This document shows positions 12,201 to 19,790 of a stretch of 64,000 bases of DNA, piece by piece. Under the pieces are notes generated by a model. It searched no databases and had not been told where the DNA came from. It was given only the letters and a program-made list of their open reading frames with translations. The first letter of the stretch is position 1. The number at the start of each line of letters is the position of its first letter. The DNA is from Azorinus chamasolen (lineage: Eukaryota; Mollusca; Bivalvia; Cardiida; Solecurtidae): contig OY755244.1 of assembly GCA_963576725.1 (NCBI GenBank), forward strand, positions 85,989,121 to 86,053,120, read 5' to 3'. The translations under genes were made by a program, and so were the position numbers.

Positions 12201-15200
12201 GGAACTGTTAACCTTCTACTCCACAGACGTGGAGGAGTCAGTTTTAATTTCTTATTAGGTTAAGGGTTATTAATTGCATACATGTAACATGAATTGAAAT
12301 ATTAAATACACAAAAGGCAGAGTAATATGAGCATAAGAAATAGAAAGGCATGTACATGTATATATATGCTACAAAGAGTAGATACTTAACCCATTCCCTC
12401 ATATTGATGCCTTTTGACGCCGCTGTAAAGATCACTTCTTGAAACCATTGTGATAAATAGAGCATTTGCTCCATTTATCACAATGGTTTCAAAACTGTAA
12501 AATTCTAAAAAAAATCCTTTTCTCTAATTAATGCTCCTTCTCGGTAGATTCATTCAAAGAGGTTGGATCTAAAAATAGCCTATGAGGAAAAGGAATAATA
12601 CCACTAGTTTGAGTGCTATGATTTGTTATGGAAGTTGTGTGATGTGGTTCAGTGGACAATATAGGAGATGTGGAATGTTGAAGTTGTGTGATGTGTTCAG
12701 TGGACAATATAGGAGATGTGGAATGTTGAAGTTGTGTGATGTGTTCCAGTGGGCAATATAGGAGATGTGGAATGTTTAGAGTCAGATGTGATATTACAGG
12801 GCTCAAGCTAGAGGGTGATTTGGGGGGAAAAAAGTCTCCCCAACCTTGCTGACTTCTCCCTGTTGTGAGCTGAGGGAGAAGTTTATGTATATAGAACGTA
12901 TAGGGAGATACAAAATCAGGACCAAACTTTTCCCTGATGGAGAGCTCCAGCTTGAGCCCTGCACATATTTGTTTTTTTGTTGTTGTTTTTTGTTTGGTTT
13001 TTTTGGGGTGGGGGGGGTGTTGTTGGGGGGGGGGGGGGAGGTTTCCATTTTGCCACATATATACTTCAGCATAAAATGTAAACACAACATATGGTTAACC
13101 CTTTACTCCATGGACATGGGAATTCTTGGCAATTGGTAAAAACTGTAGAATCAAATCTGTAATATATCACAAGCAAACAGAGCAGACCCTGATCAGACAG
13201 GTCCTACAGGAGCTGTCTGATTTGGGTCTACTCAATTTGCAAAGACATAAAAAGGAGTAAAGGGTTAACAATAGTTTTTGCACCTCGCCTTCAATATGAA
13301 TGTAGTTGTTTTCTTTCTAAAGTAGATGAATGTATTATGTATTTATCTAACCTAATATTTATTCGGCATGCTAGAACATGAGCGGAAGTCGCGAGCTGGC
13401 AACTGTAAGAATTGAGTTCTATATATAACCTTTTCTCCCTTAATTAGCCCAGTGTATTGCTAGTTGACAACATTTCATATTGTACATTGTCTCATTTTAA
13501 CCCCACTTTAGGGTCCACTTTAGGGGACCAGAGTGTTACCTCTGTTTGTCTACTTTCTGCTGTCTTCATTCTATAATCTGTCCCTAATTGACATTAAAAT
13601 TTGGCACACGTATTCATGGATATTCATGAGAAAAAGTAATATCATGAATATTTATTAGCTAGATATGAAGCAAAAGCCGTAGATTTAGATCTACACATGT
13701 ATAACTTCATGAAAAAACAACAGATAAGACCTTGATCAGACTCCTACAGGAGATCTATGTTGAATTACAGTGCAGGACATGCATCACTGATGTCCTTTGC
13801 TAACAGTGTAGACGCAGATGAGAGGGCTCCTAGAGGAGCCCTCTCATCAGGGTCTGCACTGTTTGTCATGTTACATTTTTCTTTAGAAAAACCCTAAATA
13901 TTCACCATAAGCTTGATCTGTTTAAATTTTGGAATAGTCCATTTGAAAATTCAGCGTTGTAAGGGTTAAATATTATTAACTCTATGCACACTAGCAGCTA
14001 AACTGTGATTACCTATGCAAACAGTTTGGATCCAGATAGGACGCCGCATAATGCAGCGTCTCATCAGGATCCAAACTGTTTGTCATCTTGATCATAGTTT
14101 TGCAAAGAAATAAGAGAAGAGTTATTTTAAGAATTGAAGCTGACGACAATTGTTGCAGACGAAAAAGTTACTTAGCGTGCAAAGAGTTAATGGAGTGTCA
14201 AATAGTTTGGATCCTGTTGAGACATTTGATTTACCAGACTTCTCATCTGAATTCAAACTGATTGCATAGGTTATCATGAACTCATTGTAAGCATGCAAAG
14301 TGCTGGAAAATTCATGAATTACATAACCCTTTACTCCATACATACGCCTTTCTATGCCTGTGCAAACAGAGTAGACCCAGATCAGACAGCTCCTGAAGGA
14401 GCTGTCTGATCAGGGTCTGCTCTGATTGCCTATAAAATATAGATTTGATTCTGCCATGGCATGGAAATCCTGTGTTTACAAGTCATTTTAGAAAGTAATC
14501 TAATGAATATTCATGATGTCAATATTTATTACATGAATATCCATGGAGTAAAGGATTAATCAGTTTTTAAGCCTTATCATGCTCCACACTGGCATTTGCA
14601 AACAGCTTGGATGCAGTTGGGATGCCAAATAACTCGGCGTCTAATCAGGGTCCATGCTGTTTGGCACTTGTTCAGTAGTTTCGGAAAGGATTGCATGAAT
14701 CGGAAGTTAGTGAGAATGTCAGAATGACCAGGGTTAAATAAAAGATTTGATTGGCCAATCCTGTTTTATAGATGCATTCAGTTTTACCCATTATACAGTT
14801 AAGTCTGTCTAATGCGACCACATAATTTATAAACACAGGAGTCTGTTAAGTTGTTAACCCTTCCCCTGTTGTATATTCTTGTAAGAAATAATGACGTCGT
14901 GAATATTAATAAGATTATTTTTTATAGTGGTGTATGAACACAGCATATTTTGCCTCAGACAGAAGCAAATAGAGCAGACCCTGATCAGACCGCTCCTATA
15001 GGAGCCGTCTGATCTGAGTCTACTCTGTTTGCAGATGTGTCAATATGCGCTTACATAAGGGAAAAGGTTAAAGCAAGAGGGTTAATGCAGGACGAAAAAG
15101 TATTGCGGAAAGCTCCTATAGAAGTTTGCTGCAAGACTTTTGTCCCGCATAAACCCTTTCCTTCATAAAAACGTGTTTTCACGCATTTGCAAACAGAGTA

Positions 15201-18200
15201 GACCCAAAGAAGTTGAGTCTAATAATAGCCTGTTAGGTGATGGGTTAACCCATTCCCTCATATTGACGACTTTTGACGACTCTGTAAAAATCACTTTTTG
15301 TAGTGTGAAACCATTGTGATAAATAGAGCATTTGCTCCTATAGGAGCAAATGCTCTATTTATCACAATGGTTTCAAACTACAAAATTCTAAAATATTCCT
15401 TTTCTATAGTTAATGCTCGTTTTCGGTAGATTTATTCAAAAAGGTGGTACATGTATCTAAAAATAGCTTATGAGGTAATGGGTTAAACATCCATTTTCTC
15501 TTATAGACTCCAATGTCTATTCATTATGTACTATAGACAGTATCTGTTTTAATTGTTTCTGATAGATGTCTCAGTGTGTTTCCTTATGCTTCTTGTGTAT
15601 ACTCCTTAAGTCTTCCTCCATTATGTATTTCATTTACATTATATACAGAATAGTATCTTTAACCCACTACCTGTTGAATGTTCATGTCAGATAAAAATAG
15701 TATCATGAATATTTATTAGCTGAATTTAACAATGGTACATGAACTGTACAGTAGAATCAAATCTTTATTATTCCATATGCAAACAGAGCAGACCCTGATC
15801 ATGTGGCTTCTACAGGAGTGGTCTGATCTGAGTCTGCTTTGTTTGCCAAACATGGTTATATAAGGTAATGGGTAAAACACTTTTCTTACACTCTTTTGCT
15901 GGACTTACATGCATGATAGATATGTGGACAAATTGTAGCATAGTTTGATTGCTTGTATTAATGAAGAATGCGTGGACAAATTGTAGCATAGTTTGATTGC
16001 TTGTATTAATGAAAGATGCGTGGACAAATTGTAGCATAGTTTGATTGCTTGTATTAATGGAAGATAAATGGACAAATTGTAGCATAGTTTGATTGCTTGT
16101 ATTAATGGAAGATAAGTGGACAAACTGTAGCATAGTTTGATTGCTTGTATTAATATATGTTTATAACACATGCACCTTGCTTATTTATTATTTAAATCCT
16201 TGCACCATAAATTATTGTTATCAGCAACTGTTAATTTCTTCTATAAGTGAGTTGTTTCATTACTTCTTTTATAGAATGACAATCAGTGTCAACCAGCTTG
16301 TAACTTAATGAGAAGTGAAATTATTTGACAAATACATGTACAGTAAAACCTCTCTAAACCTTTTTAGTAGAAAAGTATTCAGATAGTTTCAGACAGGTGG
16401 TTTCTTAATGCAGAGTGGAAATCATGCAGAAAGCTCCTCTAGGAGCTTTCTGTATGAGTTTCACCCTGCATTAAGCTGCCACCTGTCTCCAAGACCGATA
16501 CTTATACTAAACTTAATGTCTGGTTTAGAAGGGTTTTGCTGTGTAGGAAGAACTGAAGATAACTGACGGTTCAATCAGAGTGATCAATAAGCTTCAAAGT
16601 TTGCTATCCATCAGATGAAAATTTCTTAGTTGAAAAGTACTCTAACCGTTTATTCATTCATGAAAGAAAAAATGACGTCATGAATATTAGATCCTTTTTA
16701 ATAATGACACATGAACAAATGGAATTTTGGCCATGACAGAAACTGCAGGATCGATCATACCTATATTGTTTCATAAGCAAACGGAGTAGATATAGATCAG
16801 ATGGCTCATACAGGAGCTGTCTGATCTGGGTCTCCCCGTTTGCAAAGTTGTAGAAAGGAATATGATTTTTATTGAGTAAAGGGTTAACCTTTTACTTGAT
16901 ACAGAAACCTTATTGTTTATTTTTTTTTATTTTTTTTTAATTTTTTTTTTGGGGGGGGGGGGGGGGGGATCACAATGTAACTGTCAGCATGATAGGGTCA
17001 GCATGACAAGGTCAACATGATAGGTCATCATGATTTCAGTAATAGGTCTAGTTTCAAATCTGCTTATTGCTAGTGGTACTTTTGACATAAGTGAAAAAAT
17101 ATAACTGTCCTTGTGCCTAAGAGTACTGGTATGGGATTTCCAATCATATAACATTGTAAACAGAGAAGACCCATTGAAAATGTGGCATATGACCAAGGTC
17201 TACACTTTGCCAAGAATTTCTGTAAACCATAGTGGGTTCTGGTTGAAAATAGTGCACCCTGTGATCAAATGCTGCATTTTCAGCTGATCTGGGTCTACAC
17301 TGTTTGCCATTTCTAATACATGTAGTTGGAAATCCTATAGCTGAGCCCAATTACAGTGCCCACACTTAGAAATTGGACTTACAGGCTTTGGAATAGTGCA
17401 TACCCAGATCAATCTGCTCCTTCAGGAGCAGTTTGATCAGAGTCTACACTATTTGCTACTCTGTCAGTCTAATTAAAATATCAATGCTATCAAATTGAAT
17501 GATTCAGTTGGTGAGTGGATAATGGGTGTTGAAATATGTAGGATAATTCAGGTATGCATGCTTGGTCTATGGGTATAAAGGTCAGTCAATACCAGTTTGT
17601 ATTAAGGATCTCACTGTATTATACATGTACCAGTACAGTAATACACATTTCTTTTTGGTTTCAGCACCACACATATTTCAGCGAATCACTGGTAAGTAAA
17701 CATTTTATTACAAAGATTTCTTTGTCAAGTAAAAAACAGCTTTTATCTATGATTTTGATACTGAATTTTATGGTATGTCAGTGGTTCTAGCTGGGAATTC
17801 TTCTGTGCAAGGAGCAATGAATTTGTTCCATCCACCTGTGGAGTCGCAATATAACTGAAATACTGTTATAGCAACCAAAAGCCATGTACAAACACACATG
17901 AGTTTTTTTAGGTATTTCTAGTAATTGCAGCAGAGTCAGATCTATTATGATTTCACTAGCAAACAGAGGAGACCGAGATCAGATGACTGGTAAAGGCTCC
18001 ATATGCGGTTGTCATGAATTACTCATTTCTTCAAGGATGTTTAGCTTGTCCGTGTTTTTGTCATCATCATCATTGTCGTCGTCTTTACTATTCATGCAAA
18101 TCTTACGAAACTACACACACTTGTTCACTGTCACAAGAGTTGTATACAGTCAAACAGACGAGCATTGGCACATGCATATTGTGTTCTTTGTTTTCCTTGT

Positions 18201-19407
18201 ATGTCATGGGTCTAATGATTGTTTTGTGTATTTAACAGAACCAGATGGTCCACCACCAGAAATTCCAGAGAAAATCAAGCGAACTGTAAGTACCTACCAA
18301 TTAGACTCTCCTACCTCAATTGACCCCTTGACCCCTTGACCTGATGGAGATACAACTTTTGATGCCTTTGCAACAAAGTGCATCCATATCAGATGTTTAA
18401 TGAATATTCATGTAAGAAATTAAGACATTATGAATATTAACCCTTTCCTCCATAAATACGCCTTTCTAGGCCTCTGTAAAAGTCACCTGTTGAAACCATT
18501 GTGATAAATAGAGCATTTGCTCCTATAGGAGCAAATGCTCTATTTATCAATCACAATGGTTTCAAATTACAAAATTCTAAAAATTTCCTTTTCTCTAGTT
18601 AATGCTCTTTTCGTTAGATGCATCCAAAGAGGTTGGATCTAAAAATAGCCAATGGAGGAAAGGGTTAACTAGATTAATTTTTTCAATAGCTGCTCGGACA
18701 CATGAATGTTTGTCAATGGCAGAAGCTGAAGAGTCAGATCTATATGATAACATAAGCAAACAGAGTAGACCCAGATCAGACGGCTCCTATAGGAGCCACC
18801 TATTCAGGGTCTGCTCGCTAATGGAATTTGAAAGGTCTGTTTCTTTACTTTCTAAAATGCCAACAATTTTCCACTTTCCATATTTAAATTTTAACTTATT
18901 TTGAATATTCATTAGGTATTGAAATTTGGAATAAATATAGAACAAGGAAAGGGTAAAACTCTTATCATGGAATGGCTCATTATCTCATTATCTCTTATTT
19001 TACAGCCAATACCTGAGAATAGTCCAATAGGGATTCAGAACAAGCCTGGTGTGAGTGTGCGTCCTAGAAACCTGCAACCATCTCCTGCTAGTTCTTCGCC
19101 AGGAGATGGACCGCCAGCTCTACCGCCTCGCAAGCCTTCCATGAATTTGTCAACAGTTCCGAGGCCTTCTCCTGAGCCCAAAATCCCACAGATCCCTTTA
19201 CGAAAAACCCCAACAACAAGCATGAACCCTATATCTCATATAAACAATGGTACAGACAGAGTAAGCCCAACGATACAGTCACCAACTGGGATGCCAAGTC
19301 TTCCCAGTTCAACGAAAGCTACACCAAGGCGTGTTGACACAAAGAAAGTTCCCCCACTGCCTAGCCCTAAACCAAAAAGTAGTCCCGACAACTCAACGGA
19401 CCTGTGA
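177..19407 (+). CDS. 3' part of a gene for a proline-rich, SH3-ligand-like C-terminal tail (identity unknown)
   Basis: Eight exons (177-213, 3360-3482, 6074-6143, 7877-7963, 13375-13404, 17665-17691, 18239-18285, 19006-19407) join with matching phases and stay open to TGA 19405-19407; the 5' part lies outside the window. The tail has no globular domain. It is basic, Ser/Pro-rich and carries several SH3-ligand-like motifs: IPPPIPERP in exon 2, PPPEIPEK in exon 7, and PPALPPRKP, PQIPLRK and PPLPSPKPK in the last exon. Such tails are known from adaptor and guanine-nucleotide-exchange proteins, for example DOCK family members, where they recruit SH3 partners at the membrane or cytoskeleton. The DOCK idea is inference from style only, because no diagnostic domain is in the window. 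It could equally be another scaffold. Introns are packed with MITEs; three or four very small phase 1-1 exons in the middle look like optional cassettes. Confidence 0.7.
255..486 (-). mobile_element. MITE A
   Basis: AATATTCATG end first, stem at 393-460 with centre GGCTCCTATTGGAGCC; ends are degraded (no intact TTAA). Confidence 0.8.
995..1225 (-). mobile_element. MITE B
   Basis: TTAA at both ends. The AGAGCATTTGCTCC stem is at 1122-1157, with a small asymmetric change at its centre. Confidence 0.85.
1289..1362. mobile_element. G hairpin
   Basis: Inverted arms CCTTATGTTGTGACCAC / GTGGTCACAACATAGG. Confidence 0.65.
1770..2030 (+). repeat. Dispersed repeat with GGTCAAAGGTCAAGGTCA block
   Basis: TATGCTCCTCAACGGCGGGG start, CCGTCCGTC tract, nuclear-receptor-like half-sites at 1963-2005 and the end ACACATCTTGTTT. 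The same ending recurs at 38200-38225. The 103-residue frame through it is not gene-like. Confidence 0.5.
2320..2524 (+). mobile_element. MITE A, right end truncated
   Basis: Left end and stem complete; the right end stops at AATATTCATTTC where the next A copy begins. Confidence 0.75.
2525..2769 (+). mobile_element. MITE A, complete
   Basis: TTAA at both ends, stem CTAGACCCAGATCAGACGG with mate at 2606-2630, right end CATGAATATTCATGG. Confidence 0.88.
2831..2959. mobile_element. Short element with 14-bp inverted ends
   Basis: Ends TTACCCTAAGTATT and AATACTTAGGGTAA. The interior includes a GTAGACCCTGATCAAAC stretch resembling an A or D arm. Confidence 0.6.
3047..3305 (+). mobile_element. MITE A
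   Basis: Stem 3094-3161 with centre GGCTCCTATAGGAGCC; right TTAA at 3302-3305; a short internal repeat of ACTCCATAAAT at the left. Confidence 0.85.
3360..3482 (+). CDS. Gene 1, exon b
   Basis: 123 nt (41 codons), phase 0 in and out, acceptor tgtatgtag and donor gtttgt. The reading is EHICNASSLDKSRRSF...ending YNADQILQ, with a proline cluster DIPPPIPERPRS typical of an SH3 ligand. The longest open frame over this stretch is a different one; the frame given is the one that matches the neighbouring exon phases. Confidence 0.7.
3593..3936. mobile_element. Composite of A halves
   Basis: A minus-orientation left half (3593-3715) is followed by a plus-orientation stem and right half (3745-3936), so both outer parts are AATATTCATG ends. 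Confidence 0.6.
3935..4149 (+). mobile_element. E element, complete
   Basis: TTAA at 3935-3938 and 4146-4149; stem CAGTTTGGATCCTGATGAGACGCCGAG at 4048 onward with mate CATCTGGATCCAAACTG; left part has two GTCGTCTGCTA motifs. Confidence 0.85.
4336..4572 (-). mobile_element. MITE A
   Basis: TTAA at both ends; diverged stem with non-palindromic centre. Confidence 0.8.
4569..4852 (+). mobile_element. MITE A, diverged
   Basis: Shares the TTAA 4569-4572 with the preceding copy; right side carries an extra AT-rich insert (about 4738-4796). Confidence 0.65.
4938..5075 (+). repeat. Tandem repeat, unit about 50-57 bp
   Basis: GGGTGTGGCAGCAACTGTTGCT and GTGGAGCACCATGGAAAT-type blocks occur two and a half times. 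Confidence 0.75.
5076..5578. other. No gene; diverged repeat-like sequence
   Basis: The 5226-5470 part (GTTGTTGGCGTTGTCGTCG, GGAGTTATGGCCCTTA) looks like an old interspersed repeat; the rest shows nothing recognisable. Confidence 0.35.
5579..5806 (-). mobile_element. MITE B, complete
   Basis: TTAA at both ends; stem 5690-5750. Confidence 0.88.
5822..5876 (+). repeat. Degenerate telomere-like repeat
   Basis: Several TTAGGGTT-like units (TAGGGTTATATTAGGATT, AGTTAGGGTTAAG) in 55 bases. Confidence 0.45.
5931..6030 (-). mobile_element. MITE A, right half
   Basis: Stem and AAGGAAAGGGT end only. Confidence 0.6.
6074..6143 (+). CDS. Gene 1, exon c
   Basis: 70 nt, acceptor ttgtttcag and donor gtaggt; phase 0 in, phase 1 out. 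It reads SPGHMRPVASDSALPTGG followed by QMKRP. No domain is recognised. Confidence 0.7.
6537..6606. mobile_element. G hairpin, diverged
   Basis: AACCTTAAGTTGTGACTTTTC paired imperfectly with AGAGTTGTCACAATGTGGGG. Confidence 0.5.
6762..6856. mobile_element. F hairpin
   Basis: CAGCTTAATGCAGAGTGAAA and its inverse around AGAAAGCTCCTTTTGGAGCTTTCT. Confidence 0.75.
6855..7076 (+). mobile_element. MITE B, complete
   Basis: TTAA 6855-6858 and 7073-7076. Confidence 0.88.
7231..7399. mobile_element. MITE C
   Basis: TA-flanked; CAGTAAAACCTCTCTATAAC and its inverse; inner arms AGCAAGGTGTTTTACTTTCACC. Confidence 0.88.
7877..7963 (+). CDS. Gene 1, exon d
   Basis: 87 nt, acceptor atttctag and donor gtaggc, phase 1 in and out. 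It reads GATKISRTKTISVVGQPP then LMPAQRRRPS: basic, with potential phosphorylation sites (SRTKTIS, RRRPS). A symmetric exon, so it can be skipped without a frameshift. Confidence 0.7.
8101..8567 (-). mobile_element. MITE A interrupted by a B element
   Basis: Left end 8101-8157 and stem/right end 8385-8567 are separated by the B element at the TTAA of GAATATTAA. Confidence 0.75.
8158..8384 (+). mobile_element. MITE B nested in A
   Basis: TTAA 8158-8161 and 8381-8384 duplicate the target. Confidence 0.85.
8561..8774 (+). mobile_element. MITE A
   Basis: TACTCCATTAATAC left end, stem, CATGGAGTAAAGGGTTTA right end; middle shortened. Confidence 0.8.
9009..9228 (-). mobile_element. MITE B, complete
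   Basis: TTAA at both ends; perfect stem 9114-9183. Confidence 0.9.
9226..9306. mobile_element. F hairpin, diverged
   Basis: TTAATGCAGGATGAAAGTTA against CTGTCCTACATTTAAGC. Confidence 0.5.
9318..9500 (+). mobile_element. D element, diverged
   Basis: CAAACAGTGTAGACCCAGATC arm clear at 9359-9381; right arm decayed. Confidence 0.6.
9616..9819. mobile_element. F element, complete, TA-flanked
   Basis: Ends CAATAAAACCTGTCTACAG / GGCTCTATTG between TA dinucleotides; core GCAGAAAGCTCCTGGGAGCTTTC. Confidence 0.8.
10018..10345 (+). mobile_element. D element with triplicated centre
   Basis: TAACCCTTTGAATG left end, GTGTAGACCCAGATCAGAG arm, three copies of the GGCTCCTAGGGGAGCC dyad at 10082-10133, then the right arm; right end AAACTCAGCATTCAAAGGGT. 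Confidence 0.75.
10597..10795. mobile_element. MITE C, complete
   Basis: TA-flanked, 199 bp, inner hairpin AGTAAAACAGAACGCTAGGAGCGTTCTGTTTTACT. Confidence 0.92.
10802..10895 (+). mobile_element. D fragment
   Basis: GTGTAGACCCAGCTCATAAGG arm and a weak mate. Confidence 0.45.
10966..11017. mobile_element. G hairpin
   Basis: AACTCTATGTTGTGACAAC / GGTCACTACATAGGGTT. Confidence 0.6.
11036..11255 (+). mobile_element. MITE B, complete
   Basis: TTAA at both ends. Confidence 0.88.
11434..11445 (+). CDS. Possible 12-nt micro-exon of gene 1
   Basis: Acceptor gctatttcag, 12 nt AAATGGGAAGAG, donor gtatat. In phase 1 it would add four residues (E M G R) without changing frame. It rests only on the good acceptor, an acceptable donor and phase compatibility; chance is quite possible. 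Confidence 0.25.
11692..11890 (-). mobile_element. MITE A
   Basis: TTAACCCTTTACTCCATGAA left end; stem 11802-11870; right end TATTTATGGAGTACA. Confidence 0.8.
12386..12595 (+). mobile_element. MITE B with deleted stem centre
   Basis: AGAGCATTTGCTCC runs straight into ATTTATCACAATGG, losing most of one arm. Confidence 0.8.
12630..12775 (+). repeat. Minisatellite, 48-49 bp unit, three copies
   Basis: Units start GAAGTTGTGTGATGTG at 12630, 12679 and 12727 and contain CAATATAGGAGATGTGGAATG. Confidence 0.85.
12968..13040 (+). repeat. Poly-T to poly-G low-complexity tract
   Basis: T-rich run followed by G-rich runs; assembly errors are likely here. Confidence 0.8.
13095..13268 (-). mobile_element. 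MITE A, shortened
   Basis: TTAA both ends; the AATATTCATG/TGTAAGAAA part is deleted. Confidence 0.82.
13375..13404 (+). CDS. Gene 1, exon e (30-nt micro-exon)
   Basis: Acceptor catgctag, donor gtaaga. 30 nt in phase 1-1 read EHERKSRAGN, very basic and free of stops. Symmetric, so optional use is possible. Support is limited to splice signals and phase. Confidence 0.5.
13610..13761 (-). mobile_element. MITE A, truncated
   Basis: AATATTCATGAG and CATGAATATTTATTAG modules, then a collapsed stem. Confidence 0.6.
13768..13969 (+). mobile_element. D element
   Basis: AACAGTGTAGACGCAGATGAGAGGG / CCCTCTCATCAGGGTCTGCACTG stem; right end TTCAGCGTTGTAAGGGTTAA. Confidence 0.8.
13979..14189 (-). mobile_element. 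E element
   Basis: Stem CAAACAGTTTGGATCCAGATAGGACG with mate CATCAGGATCCAAACTG; right part has the inverse GCAGACGA motifs. Confidence 0.75.
14190..14320 (+). mobile_element. E fragment
   Basis: ATAGTTTGGATCCTGTTGAGAC arm and CATCTGAATTCAAACTG mate. Confidence 0.6.
14323..14559 (+). mobile_element. MITE A
   Basis: Well-preserved stem around CTCCTGAAGGAG; right TTAA 14556-14559. Confidence 0.88.
14560..14737 (-). mobile_element. E element, diverged
   Basis: CAAACAGCTTGGATGCAG / GGGTCCATGCTGTTTGG; ends in CAGGGTTAA. Confidence 0.6.
14854..15071 (-). mobile_element. MITE A, complete
   Basis: TTAA both ends; stem 14962-15032 with CTCCTATAGGAG centre. Confidence 0.88.
15082..15152. mobile_element. 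F hairpin
   Basis: TTAATGCAGGACGAAAAAGT / ACTTTTGTCCCGCAT. Confidence 0.6.
15151..15248 (+). mobile_element. Chimera: A left end joined to B right end
   Basis: CCCTTTCCTTCATAAAAACG and GAGTAGACCCA of A run into AGAAGTTGAGTCTAATAATA and GATGGGTTAA of B. Confidence 0.7.
15245..15486 (+). mobile_element. MITE B, complete
   Basis: TTAA both ends; perfect stem. Confidence 0.9.
15658..15876 (-). mobile_element. MITE A
   Basis: Left TTAA; stem 15777-15845; right TTAA lost. Confidence 0.82.
15924..16163. repeat. Minisatellite, five units of 48 bp
   Basis: Units start GTGGACAAATTGTAGC (or a one-base variant) at 15924, 15972, 16020, 16068 and 16116. The period is a multiple of three, so the minus strand stays open, giving a spurious repetitive 107-residue frame. 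Confidence 0.95.
16341..16541. mobile_element. F element, TA-flanked
   Basis: CAGTAAAACCTCTCTAAACC / GGGTTTTGCTG ends; core AGAAAGCTCCTCTAGGAGCTTTCT. Confidence 0.8.
16642..16887 (-). mobile_element. MITE A
   Basis: Right TTAA 16884-16887; GTCATGAATATTAG left module. Confidence 0.8.
16919..16969 (+). repeat. Poly-T then poly-G tract
   Basis: About 30 T-rich bases followed by about 18 G; length uncertain in any assembly. Confidence 0.9.
17130..17340. mobile_element. Fold-back element related to A/D
   Basis: GGGATTTCCAATCATA and AGTTGGAAATCCTAT face each other; interior arms GTAAACAGAGAAGACCC and GGGTCTACACTGTTTGCC. Confidence 0.55.
17385..17460. mobile_element. Small hairpin of D type
   Basis: GCATACCCAGATCAATCTGC / GCAGTTTGATCAGAGTCTAC around CTCCTTCAGGAG. 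Confidence 0.65.
17665..17691 (+). CDS. Gene 1, exon f (27-nt micro-exon)
   Basis: Strong acceptor (tttttggtttcag) and perfect donor gtaagt flank 27 nt that read APHIFQRIT in phase 1-1. Symmetric; may be alternatively included. Confidence 0.6.
18239..18285 (+). CDS. Gene 1, exon g
   Basis: 47 nt, acceptor tatttaacag and donor gtaagt, phase 1 in, phase 0 out. It reads EPDGPPPEIPEKIKRT, a proline-rich ligand followed by a basic patch. Confidence 0.75.
18345..18957 (-). mobile_element. MITE A interrupted by B
   Basis: A left part 18398-18436; stem and later part from 18669, ending with an A2-type tail (AATAAATATAGAACAAGG). Split by the B element at the TTAA of GAATATTAA. Confidence 0.65.
18437..18668 (+). 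mobile_element. MITE B nested in A
   Basis: TTAA 18437-18440 and 18665-18668; inserted at the same A position as the copy at 8158. Confidence 0.85.
19006..19407 (+). CDS. Gene 1, terminal exon with stop
   Basis: Acceptor tcttattttacag, phase 0, 133 codons and TGA. It begins PIPENSPIGIQNKPG and is dominated by Pro, Ser, Thr, Lys: PPALPPRKPS, PRPSPEPKIPQIPLRK, PPLPSPKPKSS, ending DNSTDL. The core motifs match the PxxPxR/K class of SH3 ligands. No transmembrane segment or fold is apparent. A MITE starts about 50 nt after the stop, so the 3' UTR runs into repeats; no clear polyadenylation signal could be singled out. Confidence 0.8.
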   Translation, partial: PIPENSPIGIQNKPGVSVRPRNLQPSPASSSPGDGPPALPPRKPSMNLSTVPRPSPEPKIPQIPLRKTPTTSMNPISHINNGTDRVSPTIQSPTGMPSLPSSTKATPRRVDTKKVPPLPSPKPKSSPDNSTDL

Positions 19408-19459
19408 TCCCCATTACAACATTGAACTGTTCAGCACAAAATTTGTCACACATAAAATG

Positions 19460-19775
19460 TTAACCCTTTCCTTCATATAAATGCCTGTTAATGCCTTTGC
19501 AAGCAGAGACACCCCAGATCAGTCGGCTCTTGTAGGAGCCTTCTGATCAGGATCTGCTCTGTTTCCTTATGAAATTATAATAGATCGAACCCTTAATGCA
19601 GGACAAAAGTAATGCAGAAAGCTCCTCTAGGAGCTTTCTGCATTACATTTATCCAGCATTAAGCTACCACTACAGTTTCTACCAGCACAAACAAATCTTG
19701 TGTATATAAGTTCGGCTTATAAATATTCATGATGCCATTACATCTTATATGAATATTTAATAGGGAATGAGTTAA
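19460..19775 (+). mobile_element. MITE A with nested F hairpin
   Basis: TTAA 19460-19463 and 19772-19775; interrupted after ATAGATCGAAC. Confidence 0.8.
19588..19672. mobile_element. F hairpin nested in A
   Basis: CTTAATGCAGGACAAAAGTA and inverse around AGAAAGCTCCTCTAGGAGCTTTCT. Confidence 0.75.
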
Positions 19776-19790
19776 GTTGTCATATTAGTT

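Noticed and set aside
12528..13085. 185-residue minus-strand open frame
   Set aside because: It is built from a 48-bp minisatellite, a poly-G/poly-T tract and a B end; composition is not protein-like.
15810..16171. 107- and 88-residue repetitive minus-strand frames
   Set aside because: They only translate the 48-bp tandem repeat.
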